A stretch of DNA of 27,422 nt from Rhizophlyctis rosea (GCA_027596075.1 JADGJC010000441.1:1-27422), one strand, 5' to 3'. Shown: positions 1 through 11,293, counted from the stretch's first letter. Numbers and translations are program-made. Notes: generated by a model from the letters alone, not told the origin.

Positions 1-3000
1 CCTTCCCCCTAACCCCCTCCACAACCTCCTCCACCCCGAGCACCTCCCCCAACCCCCTCAAACACTCCCCAACCAACCCCCGAACCTCCTCCCTCCGCAC
101 ACAATCCCGATCCCCAACAAGCATCCCCACACATACCGGTACACAGTACTGTTTCAGCCCCGCTTCACTGACCCCTCCTGATCGTATTATCATTGACAGG
201 GTTTCTAGCAGTCCGAGTTTAACCTTTATGTTTGAGGATGGGGAGAATTTGAGGAGGTTTGTGATGTGGGGGAGGAGGTGGGTTGGGTCTGTTGTGGTGG
301 GATTTGTGAGGGTTTGGAGGGTGGTGTAGGTTTGGGTTCGGAGGAGGGGGGAGGAGGATGCAAGGAGGGGGTAGAGGGTTTGGAGGAGGGGTGGGAGGAG
401 GGGGGCGGGTGTTGGCTGGGGTGGGTGGATTGAATGAGTACACGTAGATGATTTTGGCTTTGAGGGTAAGCTTTGAATCAAAATGGACCACTCACCGCAA
501 AACAACCCAAACACTCTCCAAGCACCCCAACAGCCCTCACACCCACTTTCACATTCCCATCCTTACACCTCTCCAACAGCGCATCATACAGCGGCTGCAA
601 ACATCCTTGTCGATCTCCTCCTCCAGCTGGACAGATCTCTGCAGCATGTGCGCGCGTATACTCCAACACAGTCGATAGAGTTTGGAGACGTGTCGTCCAA
701 TCTTCCGAGGATAAATCGCGATACAGAGACGTCAGGTGGTCATTTTGAGAAATACTCGCCCGCGAAGTGCGAAGTGACCGAGCACGCGTCAAACTACGCG
801 TCAGCGGAGCAGGTGATTGTGCACCATCCGTCGCCATCCCAACCCCCCCATCCTCCGGCGTAACAGTCCCATTACTTCCCCACTTCCTTAAACTCCCCAC
901 CCTCCTTAAACTCCCCCTCCTCCCCCCCAACCCCGCTCCCAACCCCATCCCACCCACACCACCCCCCTCCAACCCCCGCACACACTCCCAAACATCCTCC
1001 CTCCCCTGGCCCCCTAAAACCCTCTCAACACACTTTTCAAACCCCTCCACACCCCTACACCGCCCAACAACAACTCTCGCCCCTACACGACTCTCCCTCA
1101 CACCTTCTCGTAGAAATGCGCTTATACACGCCCAGAAGCGGTCAGTCTCCCCTTGGTGGGGCGTTAAATATTTTTGTTGTATTACGGCGTCGGAAAGTGA
1201 GGGAACGATTTGTGCTAGGAGGGAGGAAACACGGGACCGGACGATAGGGTTTTTGTGGTCCGTGTTGTTCAGGAGTGTAGTGATAATACGTGTTTGCGAT
1301 ACGGCGGACGACGAACAAAGTTTCTGTAAGGCGTTATCACACTCCTCAACAATAAACCCCCCACCACCAGCCTCCCCAATCTTCTTCAGCAACGCCATAA
1401 CAGTTATATCCAATTCCGCCTCCATAGCCCGACCTAACACAACATACATCTCCCCAACCAACGAGATCGCCAACTTCGACACCGATGTGCGGAGGTTGTG
1501 AATATGCGGCGTCAGCGTCAGTATTAGGTCATGTAGAGTGGACAACAATGGTTGGGGGTATTGGGGTAGGAGTGTGAGGAGGGTTTGGAGGGCGGTGGCG
1601 AGGTGCGTCCAGTCTGTAGGGGCGCGGAGGGTTGTGTAGGATTGCCGGAAGGTTTCGGTTAGGGCGCGGGTTGAGGGGGTGCGTTGTTGTTGGGGAGGGG
1701 GTGTTTGAGAGGGTTGGGGTGTGCGGGTTGGGATGGTTGTTGTGGAAGGGGATTTTGGGAGAGGTGGAGGTGTGTGAGATGTTGACGGGTGGTGCTGCGT
1801 GGATTGGGAGTTGGTTTCGTTTGTGGATGAAGGGAGAGGTGTTGGAGCAGACTGAATAGAAGACTGTCGACGTTTCTCTTGTGCCTTTTCTTTTTCTTCC
1901 ATTCTTTTTCTCGTAGCTTCGGATAGTTGTCGTTTATGTACTGATGCGGGAGGAGAAGGGGTGTATGTTTCCACTTCCACTGGACTCGCTACTGTTTCCC
2001 CCACATCCCCATATCCCAGTTCCAAAGGTCTCTGCGTATACGCTCTCGAACTTGAACGTAGTCCCACAATGATTGGTTGTTGATGTTGTGGTGAAGGCGC
2101 AGAGGGAGGCTGCTCCCACTGCGATTGTGCAGACCCATATTCAGATGAATCATGTGCGCCATTTGTATACCCCACTATTGCATCCGTCATTTCGGCCTTT
2201 CCCGCTCCTCGTCCAAAGTGTCTACTCCTTTCAGCATCTTCATTCGCCTCATTTCGCCCCTCTATCCGCAACCCATTCTCATCATTCCCTTGATAGGTAG
2301 CCAAGTAATTCACACCACCCGTCTGATACGTCTGACTCCTTCTCACCGGCACAAGCTGTCTCGTCGTGCTCCTCTCCGGCATCACCCCAGTTGGTGGATT
2401 CCCATTCCGCACAGCTGGATGAACTGGCACAGCATTTCCCTCCACTGACATGTCTTCCGCGGGGACTGATATTACCCCACTTGGTGGTGGAGCCACCGTA
2501 CTGCTATCCCGTCGATTTGGGTCACTTTCAGAACCCGGCATATCGGACTCTGAAAGTGACCGTGACCGTTTCAATTCAGTCAAAGGAGACATGGGCAAGG
2601 GAAGGATAGGTGATGGTTGGAGCGTGCGTCCCTCGTGATAGGAATGCCGTTGTCGACTATCTCTCCGACCATTAGGTGTCTTCTCCCACGGAAGTTTCGT
2701 TGTACGAAGAATACCCGGTTTTGCATTACTGGCACTATACCGTCTCATATCCCCTCCTCCATCACTTCCACTATTGACGCCAGCACTATCACCAATACCA
2801 AGCCTTAAATTCACCACCGGCGCCGATTTTGTCCGATCCGGCTGCGGAGGCGTCACAGCCATAAGCCCTACACCCACCATCCCATGTCCCTGTCCCTGCC
2901 CCCCTGCCGACCCCGCCCCTTCAACAGGAACAGAACTCGGCGGTCTCGGTGTCCCCGTCTGACTCCTACTAATCAAATGCTCCACAAGTCCTTCCGGACC

Positions 3001-4668
3001 CAACGCACACAACTCGCCTCCTTCAAAGCGTCCCCTCAACACAAGTACCGTATCCTCCTCCACTCCGTACTCCCGTAACATCCGCACTAATCGGTCGGGA
3101 GTGATCATTGCTGCAATGACGCTGTATGCTTCGACTGTGACGAATTTCACGCGTGCGCGTGTGTCGCGGAGGCCAGTGAGGAGGTCGGCGATGAGGAGGG
3201 GTAGTTCCCAGTCGAAGTCTGGGAATGTTAACAGCGCCGTCGTGACGATGTTGATTAGTTCTTCTCTTACGCGTGGGGAAGGGTGAGAAAGATGGTGCAG
3301 ACAGAGAGCTATGATAGGTTTCGGTGTACTAATATACATCAATTGCACAATAATCTTCATAGCAGTCTGACGGATCAACGTTTTCGTTTCAGCGAATTTC
3401 TGAACAAGGGGTGTTGTAATTGTTGCGAGGTAAGGTTTTATTGCTGGTCCGATTTTAGCGATGGTTTCGCGGAGGGTGTGGAGGGTTGTTAATGCTATTG
3501 TGAAGTTTGGGTCGGTCAGGAGGGTTGAGAGGAATGTTAGGAAGGGGTGGAGGTGGGGGAGGAGAGGTGCTATGTCGGTGATGTTTGTGATGCAGCGGTG
3601 GAGGGCGTCGATTGCTGGGGTGCGGAGTTTGTAGTCGGTTGTTGTGAGGAGGGTTTGGGAGATTGTTTGGGGTACTATGCCGAAGTCTAGGGGTTGGTGG
3701 GGGTAGGGGAGATGAGAGTGGGTTGGGTAGAGTTGAGATGTTGAGGATGGGGTGTCCGAACGAAAGTGATTGATGAGGTCTGATGGGGTATGGTATGATG
3801 CGGAGTCGGTTCGCCGAGGTCGAGGGGTTGCGGAGTTCAGTATTGCTGCTTCCGTCCAGGGCTGTTGTACTGCAGTTGCTGTGTTTAAGCTCCCTCCTGC
3901 CTGTGGTGATAAGATTCTGTCCTGATGTTGCTTAAAAAGCTGTCGGGATAGTCCGTTTAACTGCTTAACATATTCGAGGAGAGCATCCTGGCCTACGACG
4001 TTTCGGACGTGGACTAGGGCCGTTATCGCTCCATGAATGACGACATCCGAGACGTCTCTCAACCTCCCTACCAGTGCAGCCACCAATCGTACAAGATCTA
4101 CCCCGCCTGCATCTCTAGTCAATAGCATTGGAATAGCTTCCGCGCTTTCCTTCCGCACCCGCCAATCCTCGCTTTCAAAACCGTAACGAACAAGTGCACT
4201 CATGAGGTGCTCCTGCTCCGTGGCATGCTGTAAGAAGTTCGTCAGAACCCGCAAGGCTTCGCGTCGAATGGTAAGCTTATGATGTCCGAGACTACAAACA
4301 TGATTTCGAAGGTTGATATCCAGGGCTATAATGAAAGATGTTGTCAATCCCGGACGAGCTCACCTGCGTACAATATCCGGCAACATTCTGCCAATCCCAC
4401 CCTCAACCGGAGACATACCCCACATCTCATCCTGCTGCATGTGTCCGGCGGCCAACTCTGCCAACAACTGCAATGCCGCCAATAGAACATTCGGGTTATG
4501 ATCTGTTAGTCGGGGCCGGAGTTCATGGAATAGCGCTGATGAGAATTCGGTATTACGTAAAGCGTGTGCATCGTTTTTAGCGTGCTGCCTCAAGGCCTCC
4601 ACAGCGTCAAGGCGGATAGGAACGTCATCTGAACTAAGACCTTTCAACATGACGGTCAGACTTTCCAT
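1..4668 (-). CDS. TOGARAM1: TOG-array microtubule-binding protein, TOGARAM/crescerin family (3' end beyond window)
   Basis: Exons on the minus strand: 4668-4364, 4291-496 and 415-<1. The introns are 72 bp (GTGAGC..TTTGTAG) and 80 bp (GTGAGT..CCCCAG); phases 2 and 0 close exactly, giving 1505 residues before the edge. The protein has four HEAT-repeat TOG blocks: about 1-320 (SEDWRVRKE near 145), 308-515 (HPSPRVREE and TTDYKLR), 980-1210 (PTDWTHL) and 1288 onward (SSEDWTTR). The Trp/Tyr in these turns sits where TOG domains contact tubulin. A Ser/Pro/Gly/Gln-rich linker (515-980) separates TOG2 from TOG3, with a short charged helix around EEKEKAQEKRRQ. Two TOGs, linker, two TOGs is the architecture of TOGARAM/crescerin, which promotes tubulin polymerisation in cilia. 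CLASP or XMAP215 are alternatives, but XMAP215 has no such long linker and the TOG2 motifs fit crescerin better. The frame is open at base 1. The start chosen is the first ATG that begins a HEAT helix (SSDDVPIRLDAVEAL). Confidence 0.85.
938..955 (-). other. Potential G-quadruplex in the TOG-gene sense strand
   Basis: Read on the coding (minus) strand, four runs of three to four G are separated by loops of 1, 2 and 2 bases (T, AT, TT). The run encodes part of a Gly-rich stretch (GGVGGMGLGAGLGG) just after TOG3, so the motif would also be present in the mRNA. Folding is inferred from the pattern only. Confidence 0.5.
1711..1732 (+). other. Potential G-quadruplex on the template strand of the TOG gene
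   Basis: Four G-runs with loops TT, TGTGC and TT lie on the plus strand, which is the template strand for the TOG gene. The complement encodes Pro/Gln/Thr-rich linker sequence. It has the opposite strand polarity to the motif at 938-955 in the same exon. Confidence 0.45.
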
Positions 4669-5362
4669 TCCGTAGTGCTATACGGTGTCGGTCCTCAATG
4701 AGCAGGTTGGGTCTATGTGTGGGCTTTCAATGGATTGCGTGCTGATAGGGTGCTGGGCCTCCGTGAGGTGGATGCTCCCCAACTCTTTCATCTCGCAGTC
4801 GCAGGAGCTCTGCCGCCAATATGACAACGTAGGACCGACAGATAGCCTGAGCTGAACTCTTCTGAGTGGCAATAGGTTTTGTGAGGCGATGGAAGATCAA
4901 GAAGGTGTTGCCTTCGCCAGTTGACTGCTCACTGCTCCCACTGCGTTTCCTATGCGCCACACGTCAGATAGGAATATTTTGCGGCTCTGGGTTCTAGTGT
5001 CTGGGTGCCTACGAATTCCCGAATGCTGAAGGTTTTGTACGTAAGCAATCCTCTCCTCATAACTGATTGAATGCTCCGATCTCCGATCAATGCAGAGAGG
5101 AGTTTGGTCTGCGCAAAGATTGGATCAATGTGTGGCGCAGCACATACATTTATCAGTCCGGCGGTCAGTGCTGGCAGCAATCCGATCAGTCCTGGTCGCT
5201 TACCTAAACATTGGGGAAATGGGAATTTGCCTGACTTGCTTGACTTCTCGACACCCTGCCATCAAAATTTGTGCATACACATGACGACAATCAATATAAA
5301 TATTCCTCTGCCACTTTTCTCTCATCCCATTGATACATCCTTGGTCTTTCGTGCAGACCCAC
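4669..5362. promoter_or_regulatory. Shared divergent promoter region of the TOGARAM-like and LRGUK-like genes
   Basis: These 694 bp separate the two initiator ATGs, which face away from each other. The only core element I can point to is a TATA-like run at 5295-5302, oriented for the LRGUK gene. No TATA is evident for the TOG gene. Short minus-strand open stretches occur at 4727-4960 and 4950-5180, but no splice chain could be built from them. I saw no convincing RFX X-box; a lone half-site-like GGCAAC overlaps the LRGUK start codon at 5365-5370. Confidence 0.6.
5295..5302 (+). promoter_or_regulatory. TATA-like box for the LRGUK gene
   Basis: TATAAATA lies 61 bases before the ATG at 5363, a plausible core-promoter spacing for a short 5' leader. 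The evidence is motif and position only. Confidence 0.45.
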
Positions 5363-8300
5363 ATGGCAACACCCACCGCCAAAAAGTTACTCAAAGGCTC
5401 AAAGCAAAATCTCGCTGAAGGATCGACCCAAAACCTTTCAAAAGTCGCTTCACAAGCTACCCTTCGCAAGAACTCCAAAACTGGGGGGTCAAGGGCCGAA
5501 CTCACTCCCACAAAATCTCGTAGTCATGTAGGATCAGCGAGCAGCAGGCGGGCATCGCTGAATCTGCTTAGTGATCCTCCTCCCCTACCTGTTGCGGATG
5601 AGCTGAAAGCACCCGAACCGGAGGTGGAGAATGTCCCGCCTGTTGAGATAGGTCCTGGACCTAGCGAGGAGGAGGAGTACAAAAAGAACATTGAAAAGCT
5701 TCCACTTCCATTTGAGACTTTGAAGCATGGGCTGTCTGAATTGGGTCGGTCGCCGGATGGGTTGAAGATGGTTTATCTGAGACTTGCTCTGCCGGTAAGG
5801 AGCAAATCATCATTGTGGATAACCAAGAAGATTACACTTACTCGTTCACGCCTCCGTTCGTAATAGAATGCAAACATAACAAACATTGACGCTGTGGAGA
5901 ACTATAAGTATATCCAAACGCTAGATCTTTCTGGAAACAACTTGACAGGTACATATGTTTTCAAAAAATGAAGATCTTTTCACGGGCCAGCAGAGAGGAA
6001 AAAGCACTCTCTGACGTGTTCTGAACTCAGACTCCATCTCATCACCTCTCTCCCAACTACGCCACCTCGTCTACATCGATCTCTCCAACAACAGGCTAAC
6101 CACCACGCCCACCTTCAACCCTGCACCATACAACCTCCATGAGATGGATCTTTCCAGAAACCAAATTGCGAATATTGGTGATCTTGCAGATTTGCGTTTT
6201 CTGAAAAAATGCTGTTTGGATCGTAAGTATGTGTGCTCTTGTTGTTGTTTGCGTCTAAGCACGTTTTGGTGGAATGGGAACCTGACACGGTTGCGACGAC
6301 AGGCAATTTCATCCGTAAAATCACGGGACTGGCACAATGTCGCTGCCTCACACATCTCAGCATGAGAAATAACAGTATCACACAGATTGAAGGATTGGAC
6401 GGCTTGCCAATCAAATTCTTGGATCTGGTATGCCCCTCCGTCATAAGTCATTCCCTTCATAAAGCCAAGCTAACCATCCGTCCCACCAGCGCTACAACCA
6501 CATCCGCACCCTCACGGGCCTCCAAAACCTAATCGACATAACCGACCTCCTCCTCTCCCACAACGCCATCACATCCCTTGAACCCCTCCAACACCAAAAC
6601 CATCCAAACCTCCACACCCTCGACTTATCCTACAACTCCCTCTCCGACAGCACGGAAATCGAACTCCTGAAATCCATCCCGTTCCTTCGAAACTTAAACT
6701 TATCCTCCAACCCACTAGTCTCCCCATCCTCCTCATCCGATAACAGCAATCAAAACACCACTTCCTACGATCACCGGCTATCTACAGTTTTCACGCTCCC
6801 GCATTTAACGATTTTAGACGCGGCGCCCGTGACGCCGGAGGAGAAAGTATCGGCTTTAAACACTTTCGCGCCACCCGCGAGTGTGGTAGCCAGCGTGCAG
6901 CATGCTGCGATGTTGAGGAGGGGTGTGAGGCGTTGGGCTACTATCCGGACGAAGACGAATGAGGAAGGGGATGCGGAGAGGTTTAGACCAGTTGTTTTGT
7001 GTGGGAGCAGTGGGGCGGGTAAAAGGTAAGAACGTAGCCATTTCCCTTCTCCAAAACTTTATCCAATCCTTCCTTCCCTCTACCAAAAGCACTCTCTCCC
7101 ACCTCCTGACAACACAACACCCCCACATCTTCGCCGTGGCAATTTCGCACACTACCCGCTCCCCGCGCGAAGGTGAACGTAATGGTGTAGACTATCACTT
7201 TGTTTCACGGCAGACATTTACGCACATGGTTGAAGCGGGCGACTTTGTGGAGGTTGTTTCGCTGTTTGGGGAGCTTTATGGTGTCAGCTTTGAGGAATTG
7301 GAAGCTATTGAGAGGAAGGGAAGGGTTGCGGTTTTGGAGTGTGAGGTTGAGGTTAGTAGAGGCGTATCCGTTGACTTGCTTGGGGTTTTCAAGTTGTACC
7401 TGTTCCCGGATTCAGAGATTTTTTCCTAACTTGACATTCCTTTAGGGAGTCCTAGCCTTAAAACGCTCCCACCTCCGTCCACGCTATATCTTCATCACCG
7501 TACCAGACATGTCCACCCTCCAAGAACGTCTCGAACACCGCTACGGGTACTCGAATGCACATCTTCCCAGCACGGACACCCACCCTTCGCCTCAACCCGA
7601 CCCATCATTCTCCCGCTCGCAATCGCAGGTGGAGTCAATCATGACATCCAGTGAGCAGTTCATCACGCCGGGGACTTCACGACTTGGATCGGCCAGACCC
7701 AGTGCAGAGGATGAGGGTGTGTCGAGACCGGTGTCGGGGAGGAGTGGTGGTATTGCGGAGGAGGAGGTGGAGGGTGAAGATGGTGGGGGTGCAGGACCAC
7801 ATCCAGTTCCGCATCCCGTTATAACTGGGTACGAGACACCAGCAAAACCTCTTCCTCCGCACCCAGTTGCTCAAGCCTACGCACAAGCCTACCTCTCAAG
7901 TCCCGAACTGATGAGGAGGAGCACCATTTCGAGGGGCACGGACAAGGTGGAAGAGGAAGAAGAGCCCGCTGAGGAGGATGCTGATGGGATTCGGGAGGAG
8001 AAAGACGAGGGGGAGAAGGTTGAGGAGGAGAAAGCTGGAGTGGTAGCGGATAACAAGGAAGGGGAAAGGGAAGTCAAAGCGGAGGAAGAGAAACACAAAG
8101 AAGAAGAACACAACCCTCCACCCCGTCTTGTTTCCGAATCCGGTCTCCTGGACTCTACACCTTCGGCCGAAAAAGAATTTTCCAAGAAAGGTAAATGTGC
8201 ACCCATTGCTTTGCTCCTTTTCTTTTTCATTTCCTCATTCTTTCCACCAACCTTCAAGCCCACCCCCTCCGCAAAATCCACCACAAAAACCACCCAATAA

Positions 8301-8467
8301 CGGCTATCCACAATTGGCTAGCCCGCGCGCAGTTGACGAAGGATTACATTTCTGATCCCGGGTTCTTTGAGGCTACGATTGTGAATGACGATTTGGGGAG
8401 GGCGTTTGGGGAGTTGGAGGGGTATTTGGTGGGGGTTGTTGGTCGGAAAAAGGAAGGGGAGGAGTGA
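5363..8467 (+). CDS. LRGUK: Leucine-rich repeat and guanylate kinase protein (LRGUK-like)
   Basis: Exons: 5363-5794, 5867-5948, 6031-6222, 6303-6427, 6490-7025, 7090-7351, 7446-8190, 8259-8467. The seven introns are 62-94 bp; the total is 2583 nt, 860 residues plus stop. Residues 1-140 are a basic, Ser-rich leader. Residues ~155-385 hold about eight SDS22-type repeats (LDLSGNNLT, IDLSNNRL, MDLSRNQI and similar). Residues ~445-860 are a guanylate kinase domain: the P-loop GSSGAGKS (449-456) is completed across intron 5, then SHTTRSPREGE, GVDYHFVSR and GELYGVS for GMP binding, then GVLALKRSHLRPRYIFI and a closing TIVNDDLGRAF. In mammals LRGUK is needed for sperm axoneme and manchette formation. 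The known nucleotide-binding motifs are intact, so activity is possible. About 225 Glu/Lys/Pro-rich residues (~583-808) interrupt the domain near its LID. An in-frame ATG at 5330 would add 11 residues. Confidence 0.9.
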
Positions 8468-8670
8468 GTGGTGGGGGGTGTTGGAGTGTGGGGGGGCGGG
8501 GTGATGTATATAACCTGGAGATTGGGGAGTCAATCAAATCGAGAGCATGAAGTGTTCGACGCGATTGAGCAATAGCATTTTCAATGCATGGCATGTCTTC
8601 TTGGTTCCCTTTTTTCCCCATCTTGATCATCCATGTTTGACTTCATGGGAGGTGCAACATTCTGCCGTTA

Positions 8671-9063
8671 TTGTTGGTCGAAACACCGGATATTCGCAGT
8701 ACTTGCAGCAGTCTCAGGCACATACTACGGCACAACAATGTCGAAATGTGTTCTCACTGGAATTTTCGAAATCTGTTTTTCACCTTGACCAAGGTTGCAT
8801 TAAAAAACTCGTTCTTGCATCAACTTGAGGAGGAGATTTTGTCAGCATTTGTTGATTGTGATGTGAAACAGGAACGAGATCTTGTGGTGGCAGACGGCCA
8901 TGTGGTGAAGGTCAGGCGACTCTTGTTTCAGCCAAATGTCCGCATTCGACTCGAGATTGATCTCTTTTCTTTTGTTGCCGCCCGCACACGTCTAGTGCCG
9001 CTCCTTACCGCAAGGAGCGGATATGAAAATCGAGGGATTCGAACGTATTTCAGTGGTGATTGA
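8671..9063 (+). CDS. Hypothetical open frame, about 130 codons (uncertain)
   Basis: An open frame of 130 codons without an ATG at its head lies 200 bp past the LRGUK stop. The product is not recognised. Its middle and end (QLEEEILSAFVD, VADGHVVKVRRLLF, RIRLEIDLF) have an ordinary globular composition, with alternating hydrophobic and charged residues. There is no clear acceptor or start upstream, so it may be an exon of a missed gene, a decayed gene or chance. The frame contains the hairpin at 8998-9020. Confidence 0.2.
   Translation: MLVETPDIRSTCSSLRHILRHNNVEMCSHWNFRNLFFTLTKVALKNSFLHQLEEEILSAFVDCDVKQERDLVVADGHVVKVRRLLFQPNVRIRLEIDLFSFVAARTRLVPLLTARSGYENRGIRTYFSGD
8998..9020. repeat. Perfect 9-bp inverted repeat (hairpin, 5-nt loop)
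   Basis: CCGCTCCTT, loop ACCGC, then AAGGAGCGG, with no mismatch. There is no T-run after either arm, so a bacterial-type terminator reading does not apply. Confidence 0.6.
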
Positions 9064-9315
9064 ATGATTTCAGGATCAAGTATTGATTTACAAGATTGTA
9101 TCAGTATGGCAACTGACTGGTGTCGTAGCATAACCGATGTCACCCATGCAGTTACGATAGTTTTATGACCATAGCTGTTTGTACCCATGATACTGCTTCA
9201 CGGAAAAGATGACAAACTTCTTCTCATAGCGGATGTCTAATGCTGACTGACTTCAACCTTGCATCCTTTCGGAAGGTAACTGCGGTTGTGTCTTTTTCTC
9301 TTGTATTTATTTACA

Positions 9316-9540
9316 TTACATCGCATCCACAACCTCGCTCCTGCAAGCGGGGGCACATTAACACATTCTGCTGACCTGCATCGGTCACTCACCATGATTC
9401 CACTCGGCCACTTGAGACCTTTGAGGATCTTCTCCCTAATTGCCACCTGCCTTCACCAATTTCACTCAATGTTTGAAGTTCATGACAGAAATGAGCTCTT
9501 GCCCGATCCAGATGAAGAGAAGTTGGGATGATACAGTATG
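9316..9540 (-). CDS. Candidate terminal exons of an unrecognised minus-strand gene
   Basis: On the minus strand a frame open from about 9540 runs to a donor at 9392 (GTGAGT). A 52-bp intron ends in a pyrimidine-rich tract and CAG at 9341. The next exon (9340-9316) closes in frame with TAA; the junction codon TGG is split 2+1. The translated end reads ..SGRVESWSEVVDAM. No upstream exon or start was found and the family is not recognised. Confidence 0.22.
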
Positions 9541-10002
9541 CTCAAGTCAAGCTGGCGTCACTCAATTTCACATCTCTTTGAGTGGCTTCTTTTTTCGCAT
9601 GGGCTCAATCCATGAATTCTTTGATTGCCACTAATAACTTTGAAAACGTTCCGCACATCACTACATACGTTAGAGTCCTGTATTTTGACTGACCTAACAT
9701 GGCATATGGTTATACGTCGCAATCTGCTATAGGTTCCATCCCGTCACACTTTATCTCAAACTTCATCTTTTTTCAGTGTCAGGACGCACCATCCCGGTAA
9801 ACAACATTGGTGCACCCCCGTCGGCAATCAATTCGTTGTTCCAATGAAATGTGAAGGCCTTGGAAAAACTCTCATTTCGTCACTTTGCGCTTACTATTGG
9901 CATGGGATAGAAATTGTTAGCCACTACTAATCACAACATGAGCCTTGGTAACATTGTCAGTGCCCCAATGGGCATATGTCCATCAGGACCCGTTCACGTC
10001 AT

Positions 10003-10236
10003 TTATTGAATTAGAGATAGGTCCATGGGTTGCAGGAGAAGAGAAATATCCTTCAATGGCTTCGGAATGAAGAAATGTACAAGTTGTAATGTAGTTAATG
10101 TGCACGTCATGAAGCTCTCATTCAGATGGCCTGCTGTCTCTGCAAACGCACACGGCCGTTCTTTTTTGTCGTCCTGTGCCCTGGATTGGGAGATCAAATC
10201 GCAGCATGCACAATCTACACCCAGGTTGTTGACATA
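10003..10236 (-). CDS. Candidate last exon of an unrecognised minus-strand gene
   Basis: A strong acceptor (long pyrimidine tract ending TACTGCAG) precedes a 77-codon open frame that ends with TAA at 10003. The piece contains CACCDLISQSRAQDDKKERP and a hydrophobic stretch (TTLQLVHFFIPKPLKDISLLL). A GTAAGA donor sits about 84 bp upstream at 10319, but the exon before it does not give a clean in-frame join, so the model is incomplete. The family is not recognised. Confidence 0.22.
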   Translation of the reverse strand, partial: YVNNLGVDCACCDLISQSRAQDDKKERPCAFAETAGHLNESFMTCTLTTLQLVHFFIPKPLKDISLLLQPMDLSLIQ

Positions 10237-11090
10237 CTGCAGTAGAAGTGGAAGTCAAAAAGAATACAACGAACAAAGAGAGGGGACGACGAAACTGCTG
10301 GAAATGCATAATAGTCTTACCTCATACCATCAGAAGCGAGAGTATCGAGGTCTACAGTTGAGGGCGATAATCAGAAGCTGGCCTCTCATGACAGGAAAAT
10401 AAAAACAAGTTGGACGCTGTATGGATGTCCTGCCTCCTTCTGCACAAATTGGCATGATTCAATTTGATGACTATTCATTTAAGCATGACATCTGGCTAAA
10501 CGATCTCTTCAGGGCGCGTTGGTCCATCTTGCTAGCCGCTTACGGAAACAAAGAAGGCATCAATTAGAATGCATCACAGATCCTAATCGACATATATATT
10601 GCTACAGTACGAGGAAGCGCATCCTTTTTTCGGCCAACCCACAATCTTTCACACTTTTCACGCGAACTTGAAAAAGTTGAAATCAAGGTACGGCCGGTAC
10701 CCTCCAAGGCCAAGTCACGCCCCCCAGCGCCACCGCCACCCGTCCCACCAACAACGTCACCAACACCCCTCCGACACCTCCGACAAACCCCGACGCGTCA
10801 AGAAAAAAGCCAACAAAATGAATATCCAGCCACACCACCACCCCATTCTTCACGCGCCACCCCAACCACGAAATTTTTACTCACACATGTTGCTTGTGTC
10901 ATAGGCCTACGGCCAAGCGCAAGCCCTCGGGCGCAAGCCAAATGAATGAAGAAAAGACGCAAATCTTTTCCCCTTTGCCAGGGTACAGATGAGAGACCCT
11001 AACAACTGTAAACAAAACCCCTGCTCCCCGAAATACCGGCGTAGGGTGCATTGAGCTCAAACCGATTTTATATTCCAAACATTTATACAA

Positions 11091-11146
11091 ATAAAAAAAA
11101 AAGCAGGTTCCACCAAAAAAAGAAAAGAAAAACAAAGCAAAAAAAA
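11091..11146. other. A-rich tract (T-rich on the minus strand) in the 3' flank of the HMG-box gene
   Basis: Interrupted A-runs begin about 150 bp past the HMG stop codon. In the orientation of that gene they read as a T-rich tract, with TATAAATG just beyond it, so this probably lies in or beyond the 3' UTR or poly(A) region. No exact AATAAA was found near the stop. Confidence 0.4.
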
Positions 11147-11293
11147 GGGTATTCCTGCCCACCGTCCATTCGTGCCCATCCTCAAAATATATATACTAGT
11201 CCATATCTAATGCTTTACTGTCGTTTGTGTATGTGCGTGCACGTGCATTACGTGAAGAAGCTCTTTGATGATCATCCAAAAAAGCAAGAACAG

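Larger units (their letters stand above)
8468..11293. other. Gene-poor interval between LRGUK and the HMG-box gene
   Basis: Nothing identifiable lies here. The first part is LRGUK 3' flank. Three coding-like fragments (8671-9063 plus, 9316-9540 minus, 10003-10236 minus) are listed separately. A C-rich patch at 10680-10870 has open frames in two registers on the plus strand (His/Pro- and Pro/Thr-rich) with no usable start; it may be a terminal exon or non-coding. The end holds the 3' flank of the HMG gene. Confidence 0.5.

Noticed and set aside
767..1501. 244-codon plus-strand frame
   Set aside because: It lies opposite the TOG3 to TOG4 coding region, whose HEAT-repeat reading is clear; the plus frame is Pro/Leu/Thr low complexity.
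4727..5180. Minus-strand frames upstream of the TOG gene, possible extra 5' exons
   Set aside because: The segments look protein-like (GLINVCAAPHIDPIFAQ, VILAAELLRLRDERVG), but no acceptor/donor set joins them in frame to the first TOG exon, which already starts with a complete HEAT helix.
9020..9060. tRNA-like B-box on the minus strand (GTTCGAATCCC)
   Set aside because: No matching A-box, cloverleaf stems or acceptor pairing could be drawn around it.
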